A DNA stretch of 64,000 bases from Lawsonibacter celer (GTDB lineage: Bacteria > Bacillota > Clostridia > Oscillospirales > Oscillospiraceae). The notes beneath the pieces are model-generated. The model did no database searches, was not told where the DNA came from, and saw only the letters and a list, made by a program, of their open reading frames with translations. Of this stretch, positions 52,990-62,047 are shown piece after piece (positions within the stretch are counted from its first letter, which is position 1; every line of letters starts with the position of its first letter). The stretch covers positions 62,001 through 126,000 of the forward strand of contig NZ_JACOEA010000006.1 in the NCBI RefSeq assembly GCF_014281125.1. Direction: 5' to 3'. The position numbers and the translations under genes are program-made.

Positions 52990-54780
52990 TTACTCCTCTT
53001 CCCTGGCGGTGACCTGGATGTTCAGCTCGTCCAGCTGGGCCTGGGTGACGAAGGACGGCGCGCCCATCATCAGATCCTGGGCGTTCTTGTTCATGGGGAA
53101 GGGGATAATCTCCCGGATGGACTCCTCCCCGGCCAGGAGCATGACCATGCGGTCCACGCCGGGGGCGATGCCCGCGTGAGGGGGCGCGCCGTAGGTGAAG
53201 GCGTTATACATGGCCGGGAACTTGGCCCTCACGTCGTCCTCGCCCAGGCCCACCAGCTGGAAGGCCTCCACCATGATCTCCGGGTCGTGGTTGCGCACCG
53301 CGCCGGAGGAGAGCTCCACGCCGTTGCACACCAGGTCGTACTGGTCGGCGGTGATGGTGAGGGGGTCCACCTGGCCCGCGGCGGCCTGCTTGAGCACCTC
53401 CAGCCCGCCGGCGGGCATGGAGAAGGGGTTGTGACAGAACTCCAGCTTGCCGGACTCCTCCCCGATCTCGTACATGGGGAAGTCCACAATCCAGCAGAAC
53501 TCGTAGCGCTCCCTGTCCATATGGTGGGGGCAGAAGGCGCCCAGCTTGGCGCGCAGCACGCCCGCGGTCTTTTGGGCGGTGAGCAGCCTGCCCGCGGCGA
53601 GGCCCACAAAGGTGTTGGGCTGCAGGCCCAGGGCGGCGATCACCTGCTCCTTGATGGGCTGGACAAACTTGGAGATGCCGCCCACCAGCTCGCCGTTCTC
53701 GTCCAGGCGGAACCAGTAGGCCTTTTCCCCGGTCTGGACCTCCACCTCGGCACACAGCTTGTCAATCTGCTTGCGGGTGCCCTCAAAGCCGGAGACCACC
53801 ACGGCTTTGACCACATTGCCCTCAAAGGGGCCGAAGCCGCAGCCGCCCAGCAGCTCGGTGGCGTCGGTAAGGGTCAGGTCAATACGCAGGTCGGGCTTGT
53901 CCGAGCCGTACTTGTCCATGGCTTCCAGGTAGGGGATGCGCCGGAAGGGGGCGGTGGAGGCGGTATGGTACAGGCCGTACTGGGCAAAAATGGGGGGGAA
54001 CACGTCCTCAATGACGGCGAACACGTCGTCCTGACCGGCAAAGGCCATCTCCATGTCCAGCTGATAGAACTCGCCGGGGGAGCGGTCGCCCCGGGCGTCC
54101 TCATCCCGGAAACAGGGGGCGATCTGGAAGTACTTGTCAAAGCCGGAGGCCATCAGCAGCTGCTTGAACTGCTGGGGGGCCTGGGGCAGGGCATAGAACT
54201 TGCCCGGATGCTTGCGGCTGGGCACCAGGTAGTCCCGGGCCCCCTCGGGGGAGGAGGCGGTGAGGATGGGGGTGGTAATGTCCAGGAAGCCGTGCTCGAT
54301 CATGGACCGGCGCAGGGCGGCGATGACGTTGCAGCGCAGGACGATGTTCTTCTTCAGCTCCGGGTTGCGCAGGTCCAGGTAGCGGTGCTTCAGCCGGACG
54401 GACTCGTCCGCCTCCCGGCTGCGGTTGATCTGGAAGGGCAGCTCATTGTGGCGGCAGTGGCCCAACACCTCCACGGCGGAGGGGACCACCTCAATGTCGC
54501 CGGTGGGCAGCTTGGGGTTCTTGGAGTCCCGCTCCCGCACCACGCCGGTGACCTGGACCGTGGACTCCCGGTTGAGGGCCTTGAAGCTGCGCACCTGCGC
54601 CTCGCTCTCGCACACCACCTGGGTGGTGCCGTAAAAGTCCCGCAGGATCACAAAAGCCAGGGAGCCGGACACCTCCCGGATATTCTCCAGAAAGCCCGCC
54701 AGGGTGACGGTCTGCCCCACATGCTCCATGCGCAGCTCCCCACAGGTGTGGGTGCGGTAGAGCGTGTTCTCATTCGCCAT
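52990..54780 (-). CDS. aspS: Aspartyl-tRNA synthetase
   Basis: This 596-residue class IIb synthetase is the bacterial type. It has the N-terminal OB anticodon-binding domain (about 1-105), motif 2 FRDEDARGDRSPGEFYQLDMEMAF, the GAD insertion domain (about 290-405) and C-terminal motif 3 GIAPGVDRMVMLLAG. It could be discriminating or non-discriminating; gatCAB is not seen nearby. No T-box is visible upstream. Confidence 0.96.
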   Translation of the reverse strand: MANENTLYRTHTCGELRMEHVGQTVTLAGFLENIREVSGSLAFVILRDFYGTTQVVCESEAQVRSFKALNRESTVQVTGVVRERDSKNPKLPTGDIEVVPSAVEVLGHCRHNELPFQINRSREADESVRLKHRYLDLRNPELKKNIVLRCNVIAALRRSMIEHGFLDITTPILTASSPEGARDYLVPSRKHPGKFYALPQAPQQFKQLLMASGFDKYFQIAPCFRDEDARGDRSPGEFYQLDMEMAFAGQDDVFAVIEDVFPPIFAQYGLYHTASTAPFRRIPYLEAMDKYGSDKPDLRIDLTLTDATELLGGCGFGPFEGNVVKAVVVSGFEGTRKQIDKLCAEVEVQTGEKAYWFRLDENGELVGGISKFVQPIKEQVIAALGLQPNTFVGLAAGRLLTAQKTAGVLRAKLGAFCPHHMDRERYEFCWIVDFPMYEIGEESGKLEFCHNPFSMPAGGLEVLKQAAAGQVDPLTITADQYDLVCNGVELSSGAVRNHDPEIMVEAFQLVGLGEDDVRAKFPAMYNAFTYGAPPHAGIAPGVDRMVMLLAGEESIREIIPFPMNKNAQDLMMGAPSFVTQAQLDELNIQVTAREEE

Positions 54781-54816
54781 AAAATCAACTCCAATTAGTA
54801 TAATTAAAATAAAATA

Positions 54817-55755
54817 TTACAAAATCGCTGGGGCCTGCAGGTCGATCAGCCGGCTGTAGAACACCTGTACGTCAAAATTCTGATACAGCTGGGTGCCCAT
54901 GGCACGGGTGACCCCCAGGGAGGAGAGAGCGCTCTTCTTCACATAGTCCAGGAAGGTCTGCTCCCCATAGGTGTGGAACCAATTGAACTCCACGCCTTCA
55001 GCGGCACAGGCGGCCTCCAGCTCCCCGATCCGCTCCATCACCACGGGGAGGTACTGCTGGGCGGTCACGCCGTTGGTGAAGAGCACGTCGGCGGGTTTCA
55101 GGCCCGCGGCGGCAAAGGGTGCGTAGTCGGCGGGCACAAAGCTCTGCCGCAGGGCGGGCCTGGCAATGCGGGCCGCCATGGCGGCGGTTTCCGCCCGGGT
55201 GAGGGTCTTGTCCCCAGCGAAGGTGCCCCACCGGTCCACGCCGGTCAGAATGCCCGCGTTGTAGAAGGCCAGCACAGCGGCGTCAGCGGTGTCGGGCAGG
55301 GCGGTGACGGCGTTGATGGGGGAGAGCATGTCCTCCGGCGTCACGGCGGAGAGCATGGACATAAATTCCTGCCGGGTGGCGTTCTTTTCCGGGTCGGAGA
55401 CGTTCACGCCCCGTTTGGTCAGGTAGTCCACATAGTGCTGATACCAGGGGATGTAGGGATTGGGGATGGGCGCGGGGATGGCCTCCCCAGTGATGGCCTC
55501 ATTCATACGGGCGGCGATGGCAGCCACCTCACCCACGGTGAGGATCTTGTCGGGGGAGAAACCGGCGTTGGTGCCGGTCATGAGGCCCACCTCATAGCAG
55601 ACCTGTGCGGCGGAGGCGAACCAGTCGCCCGCCTGCACGTCCCCATAGCCGGGATAGGCGTTTTTATCGGGAAAGGCCTCCTCCGGGGTAAGGGCGGCGG
55701 CGGAGCCCAGCAGCAGGGCGGCCGAGAGGGTCAGAGCAATCAGCTTTTTCATCAT
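54817..55755 (-). CDS. Secreted SLH-domain protein with SurA-N-like tail
   Basis: This 312-residue protein begins with a signal peptide (MMKKLIALTLSAALLLGSAAA). SLH repeats follow at about 35-90 (WFASAAQVCYEVGLMTGTNAGFSPDKILTVGEVAAIAARM), 100-150 (degenerate) and 150-205 (AVLAFYNAGILTGVDRWGTFAGDKTLTRAETAAMAARI). The last ~90 residues (VLFTNGVTAQQYL then TFLDYVKKSAL) resemble the N-terminal helices of SurA/PrsA-type foldases, but the isomerase domain is missing. It is probably cell-wall attached. AGGAGG lies 7 bases before ATG 55755. Confidence 0.78.
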   Translation of the reverse strand: MMKKLIALTLSAALLLGSAAALTPEEAFPDKNAYPGYGDVQAGDWFASAAQVCYEVGLMTGTNAGFSPDKILTVGEVAAIAARMNEAITGEAIPAPIPNPYIPWYQHYVDYLTKRGVNVSDPEKNATRQEFMSMLSAVTPEDMLSPINAVTALPDTADAAVLAFYNAGILTGVDRWGTFAGDKTLTRAETAAMAARIARPALRQSFVPADYAPFAAAGLKPADVLFTNGVTAQQYLPVVMERIGELEAACAAEGVEFNWFHTYGEQTFLDYVKKSALSSLGVTRAMGTQLYQNFDVQVFYSRLIDLQAPAIL

Positions 55756-55820
55756 GAAATTTCCTCCTGACACAAAAATTCGTCGCATCTTTAGACGGCG
55801 GGAAAGGGGGAAAGTTCCAT

Positions 55821-57188
55821 TCAGGCCTCCGGCTCCTGGATGGGCGCGCCGTCGGTCAGGCCGGCCAGCTCGTCCCGGATGAACTGCAGGGCGGAATCCA
55901 GGTTGCTCTGGCCCTCGATCATGGCCAGCATGCGGCCGGAACGCATGTTTTTGGGGCAGATGCTGCGGCTCTCCCGCTCCTTGTCACCGATACAGATGGT
56001 GATGGGGATATTCAGCCGGTTGGCGTACTGCAGCCGGGCTTTGAATTTCTTCGGCTCCGTGTACAGCTGGGTGCGGATGCCGCTCTGCCGCAGAAGGGTG
56101 GCCACCTCAATGGCAAAGGTCAGGTCCTCCTCCATGGGGATCACCAGCACGTCCGCCGGGGCGGTGATCAGAGCGTCGTTCAGGTAGCCCTGGTCCTCCA
56201 GGACGAAGAACAGCCGGGTCAGGCCGATGGAAATGCCAACTCCGGGGAGTTGTTTATCAGTGTAATATTCCGCTAGGTTATCGTATCGGCCGCCGGAGCA
56301 GATGGAACCGATCTCCGGATGGTCCAGCATCACGGTCTCGTACACTGTACCGGTGTAATAGTCCAGGCCTCTGGCGATGGTCAGGTCCACCATAAAATGG
56401 TCGGCGGGCACGCCGAAGGCGGACATATACCGGACCACCGTGTGCAGCTCCTCCACCCCCTGGTCGAAGAGGGCGTTTTGACCCTTCAGGGCCTCCAGGG
56501 CTTCCAGGGGGTCAGCGGTGGCCAGCAGCGTCAGCAGCTGGTCGGCCGCCCCGGCGGGGACCGCAAAGTCGTCCGTCAAAATGGCCTTCACCTTTTCCGG
56601 GCCGATCTTCTCCAGCTTGTCAATGGTGCGCATTACGTCTCCCGCCTGCGCCTCCAGGCCCAGAATGGCAAACAGGCCGTTGAGCACCTTGCGGTTGTTC
56701 AGTCGGATCTTGAAGCGGCGCAGCCCCAGGGCCGTGAAGGTTTTGTAGATAATGGAGGGAATCTCTGCCTCGTTGGTGATGTCCAGGCTGCCGTCGCCGA
56801 TGATGTCGATGTCCGCCTGGTAGAATTCCCGGAAGCGGCCCCGCTGGGCCCGCTCTCCCCGGTAGACCTTGCCGATCTGAAACCGGCGGAAGGGAAAGAC
56901 CAGCTCATTGTGGTGCAGGGCCACGTATTTGGCCAGAGGGACGGTCAGGTCAAAGCGCAGTGACAGGTCGGTGTCCCCCTTGGTGAAGCGGTAGATCTGC
57001 TTCTCGGTCTCGCCGCCGCCTTTGGCCAGCAGTACCTCGGAGGCCTCAATCAGCGGGGTGTCCAGGGGGGTAAAGCCATAGAGGGAATAGGATTTGCGCA
57101 GAATTTCCACCATCCGGTCGAACTGCACCTGCCTGGCGGGCAACAGCTCCATGAATCCGGAGAGGGTGCGGGGCTTGATCTGGGCCAT
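55821..57188 (-). CDS. hisS: Histidyl-tRNA synthetase
   Basis: This 455-residue class II synthetase has motif 2 FRRFQIGKVYRGERAQRGRFREFYQADIDIIG, the histidine-binding segment TIARGLDYYTGTVYE, motif 3 GISIGLTRLFF and a C-terminal anticodon domain (about 350-440). ATG 57188 has AGGAGCG upstream; the open extension further upstream crosses its T-box leader and is not coding. HisZ-type loss of motifs is not seen, so it should be a true synthetase. Confidence 0.94.
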   Translation of the reverse strand: MAQIKPRTLSGFMELLPARQVQFDRMVEILRKSYSLYGFTPLDTPLIEASEVLLAKGGGETEKQIYRFTKGDTDLSLRFDLTVPLAKYVALHHNELVFPFRRFQIGKVYRGERAQRGRFREFYQADIDIIGDGSLDITNEAEIPSIIYKTFTALGLRRFKIRLNNRKVLNGLFAILGLEAQAGDVMRTIDKLEKIGPEKVKAILTDDFAVPAGAADQLLTLLATADPLEALEALKGQNALFDQGVEELHTVVRYMSAFGVPADHFMVDLTIARGLDYYTGTVYETVMLDHPEIGSICSGGRYDNLAEYYTDKQLPGVGISIGLTRLFFVLEDQGYLNDALITAPADVLVIPMEEDLTFAIEVATLLRQSGIRTQLYTEPKKFKARLQYANRLNIPITICIGDKERESRSICPKNMRSGRMLAMIEGQSNLDSALQFIRDELAGLTDGAPIQEPEA

Positions 57189-57371
57189 AGTGACGCTCCT
57201 TTGTCTGATAAAAATAGAGGCTGCTGCCCGCCGCCGCAGGCGCGGCGCCAGGCGCGGCGCCAGGCGGTTTGCGCAGCAGAGAGTTGGAACAGGGCCGGTT
57301 TGCGCCCGGTCTGTCTGAATGGAATTCCCGGGGGTCCGGCGGGCAGGCCGATCTCCCTCTGGAGGAGGACG

Positions 57372-57614
57372 AAAAAACACTCTCATCCCGTACTCACGGG
57401 ACGAGAGCGCAAGGCTTTCGTGGTGCCACCCATGTTCAGCGGAGCGTCGCTCCGCCCTCAGGCCTTCTGGTGCGGGAAGGGGACCGCGCCCGTCTCCGGG
57501 CCCGCTGGTGGAACCGTCTCCCGTCCTCCTTGCCGTCAGGCGCTTCCAGCCAATGGCGCCTTTCTCTGTCCGGCGGTGTGGGCGGTACCTGCCCCGTCAT
57601 TGCGGTGCGTTGAG
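57372..57614 (-). ncRNA. T-box leader of hisS
   Basis: Read on the minus strand, GGGTGGCACCACG (57431-57419) is the T-box core. The terminator stem (57409-57380 region) is followed by TTTTTT at about 57377-57372. The upstream ~180 bases would hold stem I. About 180 bases of GC-rich leader remain between the terminator and hisS, including a tandem GGCGCGGCGCCA repeat (57239-57262). Confidence 0.9.
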
Positions 57615-57643
57615 ATACTATCGCAAAACTGCAGAAAAGTCAA
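57615..57643 (-). promoter_or_regulatory. Promoter of the hisS T-box leader
   Basis: On the minus strand TTGACT (57643-57638) and TAGTAT (57620-57615) are 17 bases apart, just after the MGS-like gene. Confidence 0.75.
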
Positions 57644-57653
57644 GTGCCGCCGC

Positions 57654-58094
57654 TTACGCGGTAAAGGGCTTGGTTTTGGGATTGACGATATCCTGCCAGT
57701 CCAGATCGCCCCGCTCCAGGCCGTGGATGAGGATCTCAGCCGTGGCCACATTGGTGGCGTAGGGCACGCTGTTCTGATCGCACAGACGGGTAATGTAGCT
57801 CAGGTCCGCGTCCAGGTCGTTGGACTGGGGGTCGGAAAAAAAGAGCACCATGTCGATCTCATTATAGGCAATCCGCGCGCCGATCTGCTGACTGCCCCCG
57901 TGCTCATGGGAGAGAAACAGAGAGACGGGCAGACCGGTGGCCTCCGCGACCAGACGGCCGGTGGTGTTGGTGGCACAGACGGTATGCTTGGACAAAATGC
58001 CACAGTAGGCGATGCAGAACTGCACCATCAATTCTTTTTTCCGGTCGTGGCTCATTAGCGCAATATTCGTGATAAACACCCTCTCTTGTTTCAA
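57654..58094 (-). CDS. Methylglyoxal synthase-like (MGS fold) protein lacking key catalytic residues
   Basis: This protein of about 146 residues aligns along its length with MgsA: NIALMSHDRKKELMVQF, ATNTTGRLVAEATGL, NEIDMVLFFSDP and NVATAEILIHGL. But the catalytic Asp of the GGDQ motif (Asp71 in E. coli) is Ser here (HEHGGSQQ), and the His of the PHDPD segment (His98) is absent (DPQSNDLDAD). It may bind a phosphate ligand without making methylglyoxal. The start is uncertain: TTG 58094 gives a full first strand, but its ribosome site is weak. It lies 16 bases after minD. Confidence 0.82.
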   Translation of the reverse strand: MKQERVFITNIALMSHDRKKELMVQFCIAYCGILSKHTVCATNTTGRLVAEATGLPVSLFLSHEHGGSQQIGARIAYNEIDMVLFFSDPQSNDLDADLSYITRLCDQNSVPYATNVATAEILIHGLERGDLDWQDIVNPKTKPFTA

Positions 58095-58110
58095 AATAGT
58101 GGTTTTTCTC

Positions 58111-58851
58111 TTAACGCAGTTTCATCAGGGGGACCCGCTGGCCGAGCAGCCGCCTTGCAATGTTTAAGTAGGCCAGCGCAGCCCCCTTGTTGGTGGACAG
58201 GATCAGCAGCTGCTCCTGATTGGCGGAGAGCATCACCTGGGGGTCCTCAGGCACGACGCCCAGCAGGGGGAGCCCCGCCTCATCCATGGCGTCGTCAATG
58301 GTGGCGTGCAGTCTGCGAAGCAGTTTGGGCTGGACCCGGTTGACCACCAGATGGATCCGCTCCAGGCTGTTTCGGAGAAGCGTGACGGTCCGCTGGGCAT
58401 CCCGCAGGGCGGAGGCGTCGGTTGTGGACACCACAATGGCCCGGTCAGCCGCGCACACGGCCAGCTCAAAACCGGCGCCCAGGCCGGCGGGAGAGTCCAT
58501 CAAAACATAGTCGTACTGGGCTTTGGCCTGCTGCACCAGCGCGCGCATCTGCGGGAAAGTAATGGCCTGGCAGGGAAAGGTAACCGGGGCCGTGAGCAGG
58601 GAGAGGTTCTCCACTACGGGGTGGGGGACCGCCGCCCGCTCCAGGGTACAGCGTCCGGCCAGCACGTCGGTAAAATCCATCAGCGCCCGGTCGGACAGAC
58701 CCAGGGCCAGGTCCAGATTGCGCAGGCCCACGTCCATATCAATGCACAGCACCCGGCTGCCCAGGGCGGCCAGACATGAGGATACGGCGGCAGTGAGAGA
58801 GGTTTTTCCGGTCCCGCCCTTGCCGGACGTGACCACAATTGCGGTTGACAT
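58111..58851 (-). CDS. minD: MinD-like septum-site ATPase
   Basis: This 246-residue deviant Walker A ATPase has SGKGGTGKTS at 9-18, DMDVGLRNLDLALG near 38-51, DSPAGLGAGFELAV near 118-131 and VNRVQPKLL. The C-terminus ARRLLGQRVPLMKLR could be a short amphipathic membrane-targeting helix. It polarises division-site selection with MinC; minC and minE are not adjacent. ATG 58851 follows AGGAGGG. It is followed closely by the MGS-like gene. Confidence 0.88.
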   Translation of the reverse strand: MSTAIVVTSGKGGTGKTSLTAAVSSCLAALGSRVLCIDMDVGLRNLDLALGLSDRALMDFTDVLAGRCTLERAAVPHPVVENLSLLTAPVTFPCQAITFPQMRALVQQAKAQYDYVLMDSPAGLGAGFELAVCAADRAIVVSTTDASALRDAQRTVTLLRNSLERIHLVVNRVQPKLLRRLHATIDDAMDEAGLPLLGVVPEDPQVMLSANQEQLLILSTNKGAALAYLNIARRLLGQRVPLMKLR

Positions 58852-58940
58852 CTTCTCCCTCCTGTCTTCTCTCTTTGAGCATATCACAAATTGACAATTG
58901 AATCAATTGTTTTTTGTGCAAAACAGCAGAAAAATCCTTG

Positions 58941-59648
58941 TCATAGGGGTGCCTTCTGGATTTTTGCCCACCGCCGGGGATATCCCTTGGGGGTGGGAGC
59001 GCATTTTTCAATGGGAATGACCCGGTGGACCACTTGGGTGCCGGGGATCCGGTAGTCGTAGGCGGGGAGCACCTGGCCGCCCAGAAGGCGGATCCCGTCC
59101 ATGGCTTGGGACAGCTCCTCGCCGCTGTCCACCGCCTTCATGGCCAGGAACTGTCCTCCCACCTTGACATAGGGCAGGCACAGTTCACACAGAAGGCTGA
59201 GCGAGGCCACGGCCCGGGAGACGGCAAAATCGTAGCTGTCCCGAAATTCGGGCAGGAGCGACTGCTCCTCGGCCCGGGCATGGAGGCATGCCACATCCTC
59301 TGTGCCAAGGGCCGCGCACACCTGCTCCAGCCAGGTCACCCGCTTGCCCAGGCTGTCCAGCAGCGTCAGGCGGATGGAGGGCTCCAGGATGCGCAGGGGA
59401 AGGCCGGGAAAGCCGGCGCCAGTGCCCACGTCGATCACCCGCTTGCACCGGAAATCAGCCACGCCCAGCAGCGCCGCGGAGTCCAGAAAGTGCAGGCGGG
59501 CTACCTGGCAGGGATCGGTAATCGCGGTCAGGTTCATTACCTGGTTCTGCTCCAGCAGCAGACGGCCATATTCAGCCAAGGCCTCGGCCCCACCCACCGG
59601 GGGCGTCAGCCCCAGCTCCGCCAGGCCTTGGGAAATTGCCTCTCTCAT
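58941..59648 (-). CDS. rsmG: 16S rRNA (guanine527-N7)-methyltransferase RsmG
   Basis: This 235-residue protein has the SAM-binding VIDVGTGAGFPGLPLRIL, LTLLDSLGKRVTWLEQV and the RsmG-typical FAVSRAVASLSLLCELCLPYVKVGG. It methylates G527 of 16S rRNA; loss gives low streptomycin resistance in other bacteria. ATG 59648 overlaps the stop of the upstream membrane protein gene (ATGA). Confidence 0.95.
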   Translation of the reverse strand: MREAISQGLAELGLTPPVGGAEALAEYGRLLLEQNQVMNLTAITDPCQVARLHFLDSAALLGVADFRCKRVIDVGTGAGFPGLPLRILEPSIRLTLLDSLGKRVTWLEQVCAALGTEDVACLHARAEEQSLLPEFRDSYDFAVSRAVASLSLLCELCLPYVKVGGQFLAMKAVDSGEELSQAMDGIRLLGGQVLPAYDYRIPGTQVVHRVIPIEKCAPTPKGYPRRWAKIQKAPL

Positions 59649-60010
59649 TGGTGGCCGCCTCCCAGGCCCGCGATCAGGGCGGGCAGGCCGTCGGAAAGCC
59701 CCATAACAAAGAGGATAACACACGCCGCGGCCAGCACGGCCATGGCGGCCTTGGCCCCGGCCGACACACCCTGCCGCAGACGATATACGGCTAAAATAAA
59801 CAGGCCAACCGCGCCGGGGCATACCATCAGGGGAAACACGCCATAGAGATTTTCTCCCTGATGAAAAAAGGGATAGACATTAAGCAGGACCAGAATGACC
59901 ATGTAAACCACGGCAGTCCAGGCAATGATACGCTTGGCGGGGGAGGCGGGGATGTAAGGGCGTTGCTCCTCCTCCCAATCCTCACCGGGGGTCTTTTGGG
60001 GCTCTGACAT
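59645..60010 (-). CDS. Small three-helix membrane protein, hypothetical
   Basis: This 121-residue protein has an acidic, Pro-rich N-terminus (1-25) followed by three hydrophobic segments (about 28-46, 58-76 and 86-105). No family is recognised. Its ATG shares a base with the mscL stop (TAATG), and its stop overlaps rsmG, so it is a coupled member of mscL-this-rsmG. Confidence 0.75.
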   Translation of the reverse strand: MSEPQKTPGEDWEEEQRPYIPASPAKRIIAWTAVVYMVILVLLNVYPFFHQGENLYGVFPLMVCPGAVGLFILAVYRLRQGVSAGAKAAMAVLAAACVILFVMGLSDGLPALIAGLGGGHQ

Positions 60011-60462
60011 TACGGCTTCTCCTTCAGAAGGTCACGGATTTCGGTGAGCAGCAGCTCCTCCGCCGAGGGCTCGGGCGGAGCCGGAGGTGCGGCAGGGGCC
60101 TCCTCCTTTTTGCGGTGGAAGGAGTTGATGGCCTTTACCATGCAGAACACCGCGAAGGCGATAATAATGAAGTCCAAAATGGTGGACAGGAAGATGCCGA
60201 AGTTAATGGAAACCGCCGGGGTAATCTCCGCCCCCGCGGCGTCCAGCACAGCCTGTTTCATCACCAATTTCCACGCGCTGAAGTCCACGCCGCCCACAAG
60301 CATGGAGACCAGGGGCATGATGATGTCGTTGACCAGAGAGGTGGAAATTTTGCCGAAGGCGCCGCCGATAATGACACCGACCGCCATGTCGACTACATTG
60401 CCTCTGGCAATAAACTGCTTGAATTCGCCAATGAAGCCTTTTCCCTTTTCCTTTGCAGACAT
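60010..60462 (-). CDS. mscL: Large-conductance mechanosensitive channel MscL
   Basis: This 150-residue protein has the MscL N-terminal helix and first membrane segment [28 protein letters not shown], a second segment (about 90-110) and a Pro/Glu-rich cytoplasmic end. The homopentamer opens under membrane tension to release solutes. AGGAGG precedes ATG 60462. Confidence 0.97.
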   Translation of the reverse strand: MSAKEKGKGFIGEFKQFIARGNVVDMAVGVIIGGAFGKISTSLVNDIIMPLVSMLVGGVDFSAWKLVMKQAVLDAAGAEITPAVSINFGIFLSTILDFIIIAFAVFCMVKAINSFHRKKEEAPAAPPAPPEPSAEELLLTEIRDLLKEKP

Positions 60463-60645
60463 AAAAACAACCTCCTTTTTCTAGTTCAGGGTATGCGGAA
60501 GACACAAATGGGCGCGCACTTTTGGGGCTGAAAAGGGGGCGGCTGTTTCAGGCGTCAGACGCCAGTGGAATCATAAATCTACAAAATTTAATAATTGTAA
60601 ATAAATTCCAAAAAACAGATAGCCCCTTTGACGAAGAGAGGGGAG

Positions 60646-61950
60646 TCACCGCTTGGGGATCAGTATCTCTTTGCCGCCCATATAGGGCTGCAGGACCTTG
60701 GGGATTTTTACGCTGCCGTCGGCCTGAAGGTTGTTTTCCAGCAGGGCGATCAGCATGCGGGGGGGCGCCACACAGGTATTGTTGAGGGTGTGGGCCAAAT
60801 AGTTTTTGCCGTCCTCACCCCGGTAGCGGATCTTCAGGCGGCGGGCCTGGGCGTCGCCCAGGTTGGAGCAGGAGCAGACCTCAAAATACTTTTGCTGGCG
60901 GGGGGACCAGGCCTCAATATCGCAGGACTTGACCTTCAGGTCCGCCAGGTCGCCGGAGCAGCACTCCAGCTGGCGCACCGGGATATCAAAGTTGCGGAAG
61001 AGCTCCACAGAATACTGCCAGAGCTTCTCATACCAGGCCTTGGAGTCCTCCGGCTTACAGACCACGATCATTTCCTGCTTTTCAAACTGGTGGATGCGGT
61101 ACACGCCCCGCTCCTCAATGCCGTGGGAGCCCTTTTCCTTGCGGAAACAGGGGGAATAGGAGGTAAGGGTTTGGGGCAGCTTTTCACTGGGGATAATCTG
61201 GTCGATAAAGCGGCCGATCATGGAGTGCTCAGAGGTGCCGATGAGGTAGAGATCCTCCCCCTCGATTTTGTACATCATGGCGTCCATGTCCGTCTGGCTC
61301 ATGACTCCCTCCACCACATTGCCGTGGATCATAAAGGGGGGAATACAGTAGGTAAAGCCCTTGTCGATCATAAAGTCCCGGCCGTAGGCCAGCACGGCCT
61401 CGTGCAGCCTGGCAATGTCGCCCAGCAGGTAGTAGAAGCCGGAGCCGGACACCCGGCCGGCGGCGTCCATGTCGATGCCGTCAAAGGACTCCATGATTTC
61501 GGTGTGGTAGGGAATGGGGTAGTCGGGCACCAGGGGTTCGCCGAAACGCTGGACCTCCACATTGCAGGAGTCGTCGGGGCCGATGGGCACAGAGGGGTCG
61601 ATGATATTGGGGATCACCAGCATAATCCTCCGGATCTCCTCCGCCAGATGGTCCTCCCTGGCCTCCAGCTCGGCCAGCCGGTCCGCATCCGCCTTGACCT
61701 GGGCCTTGACGGCCTCGGCCTCCTCCAGCTTGGAGGGGTCCTTTTTGGCCTGGCCCATGAGCATGCCTACCTTTTTGGACAGGGCGTTGCGGGCAGTACG
61801 CAGGTCCTGGGCCTCCTGAATGGTGTTGCGGTTTTCCAGGTCCAGCGCCAGGACTTGATCCACCAGGGGCAGCTTTTCATCCTGGAACTTCTTCTTGATG
61901 TTTTCTTTGACCGCTTCGGGGTTTTCACGGATAAATTTCATGTCGAGCAT
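60646..61950 (-). CDS. serS: Seryl-tRNA synthetase
   Basis: This 434-residue class II enzyme has the N-terminal antiparallel coiled coil (about 30-100) that holds tRNA-Ser. Motif 2 is FRKEKGSHGIEERGVYRIHQFEKQE, with SGDLADLKVKSCDIEAW and motif 3 NNTCVAPPRMLIALLEN. ATG 61950 follows GAGGTG. No T-box is seen before it, unlike glyS and hisS. A parS site lies about 80 bases upstream. Confidence 0.96.
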   Translation of the reverse strand: MLDMKFIRENPEAVKENIKKKFQDEKLPLVDQVLALDLENRNTIQEAQDLRTARNALSKKVGMLMGQAKKDPSKLEEAEAVKAQVKADADRLAELEAREDHLAEEIRRIMLVIPNIIDPSVPIGPDDSCNVEVQRFGEPLVPDYPIPYHTEIMESFDGIDMDAAGRVSGSGFYYLLGDIARLHEAVLAYGRDFMIDKGFTYCIPPFMIHGNVVEGVMSQTDMDAMMYKIEGEDLYLIGTSEHSMIGRFIDQIIPSEKLPQTLTSYSPCFRKEKGSHGIEERGVYRIHQFEKQEMIVVCKPEDSKAWYEKLWQYSVELFRNFDIPVRQLECCSGDLADLKVKSCDIEAWSPRQQKYFEVCSCSNLGDAQARRLKIRYRGEDGKNYLAHTLNNTCVAPPRMLIALLENNLQADGSVKIPKVLQPYMGGKEILIPKR

Positions 61951-62029
61951 GGGTTTCACCTCATAAATTGATGTTAATAGGATTGGGTGGGCTGCTAAGG
62001 AAGCCTGGCGAAGTGATGTGTCCCGGTCA

Positions 62030-62045
62030 CGTTTCACGTGAAACA
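62030..62045. promoter_or_regulatory. parS: parS centromere site
   Basis: The 16-base site has GTTTCACGTGAAACA with a C in the first position, differing from the Bacillus consensus TGTTTCACGTGAAACA at one base. It lies between serS and the coiled-coil gene, next to parB/parA and about 35 kb from oriC. ParB is expected to nucleate here. Confidence 0.93.
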
Positions 62046-62047
62046 AA

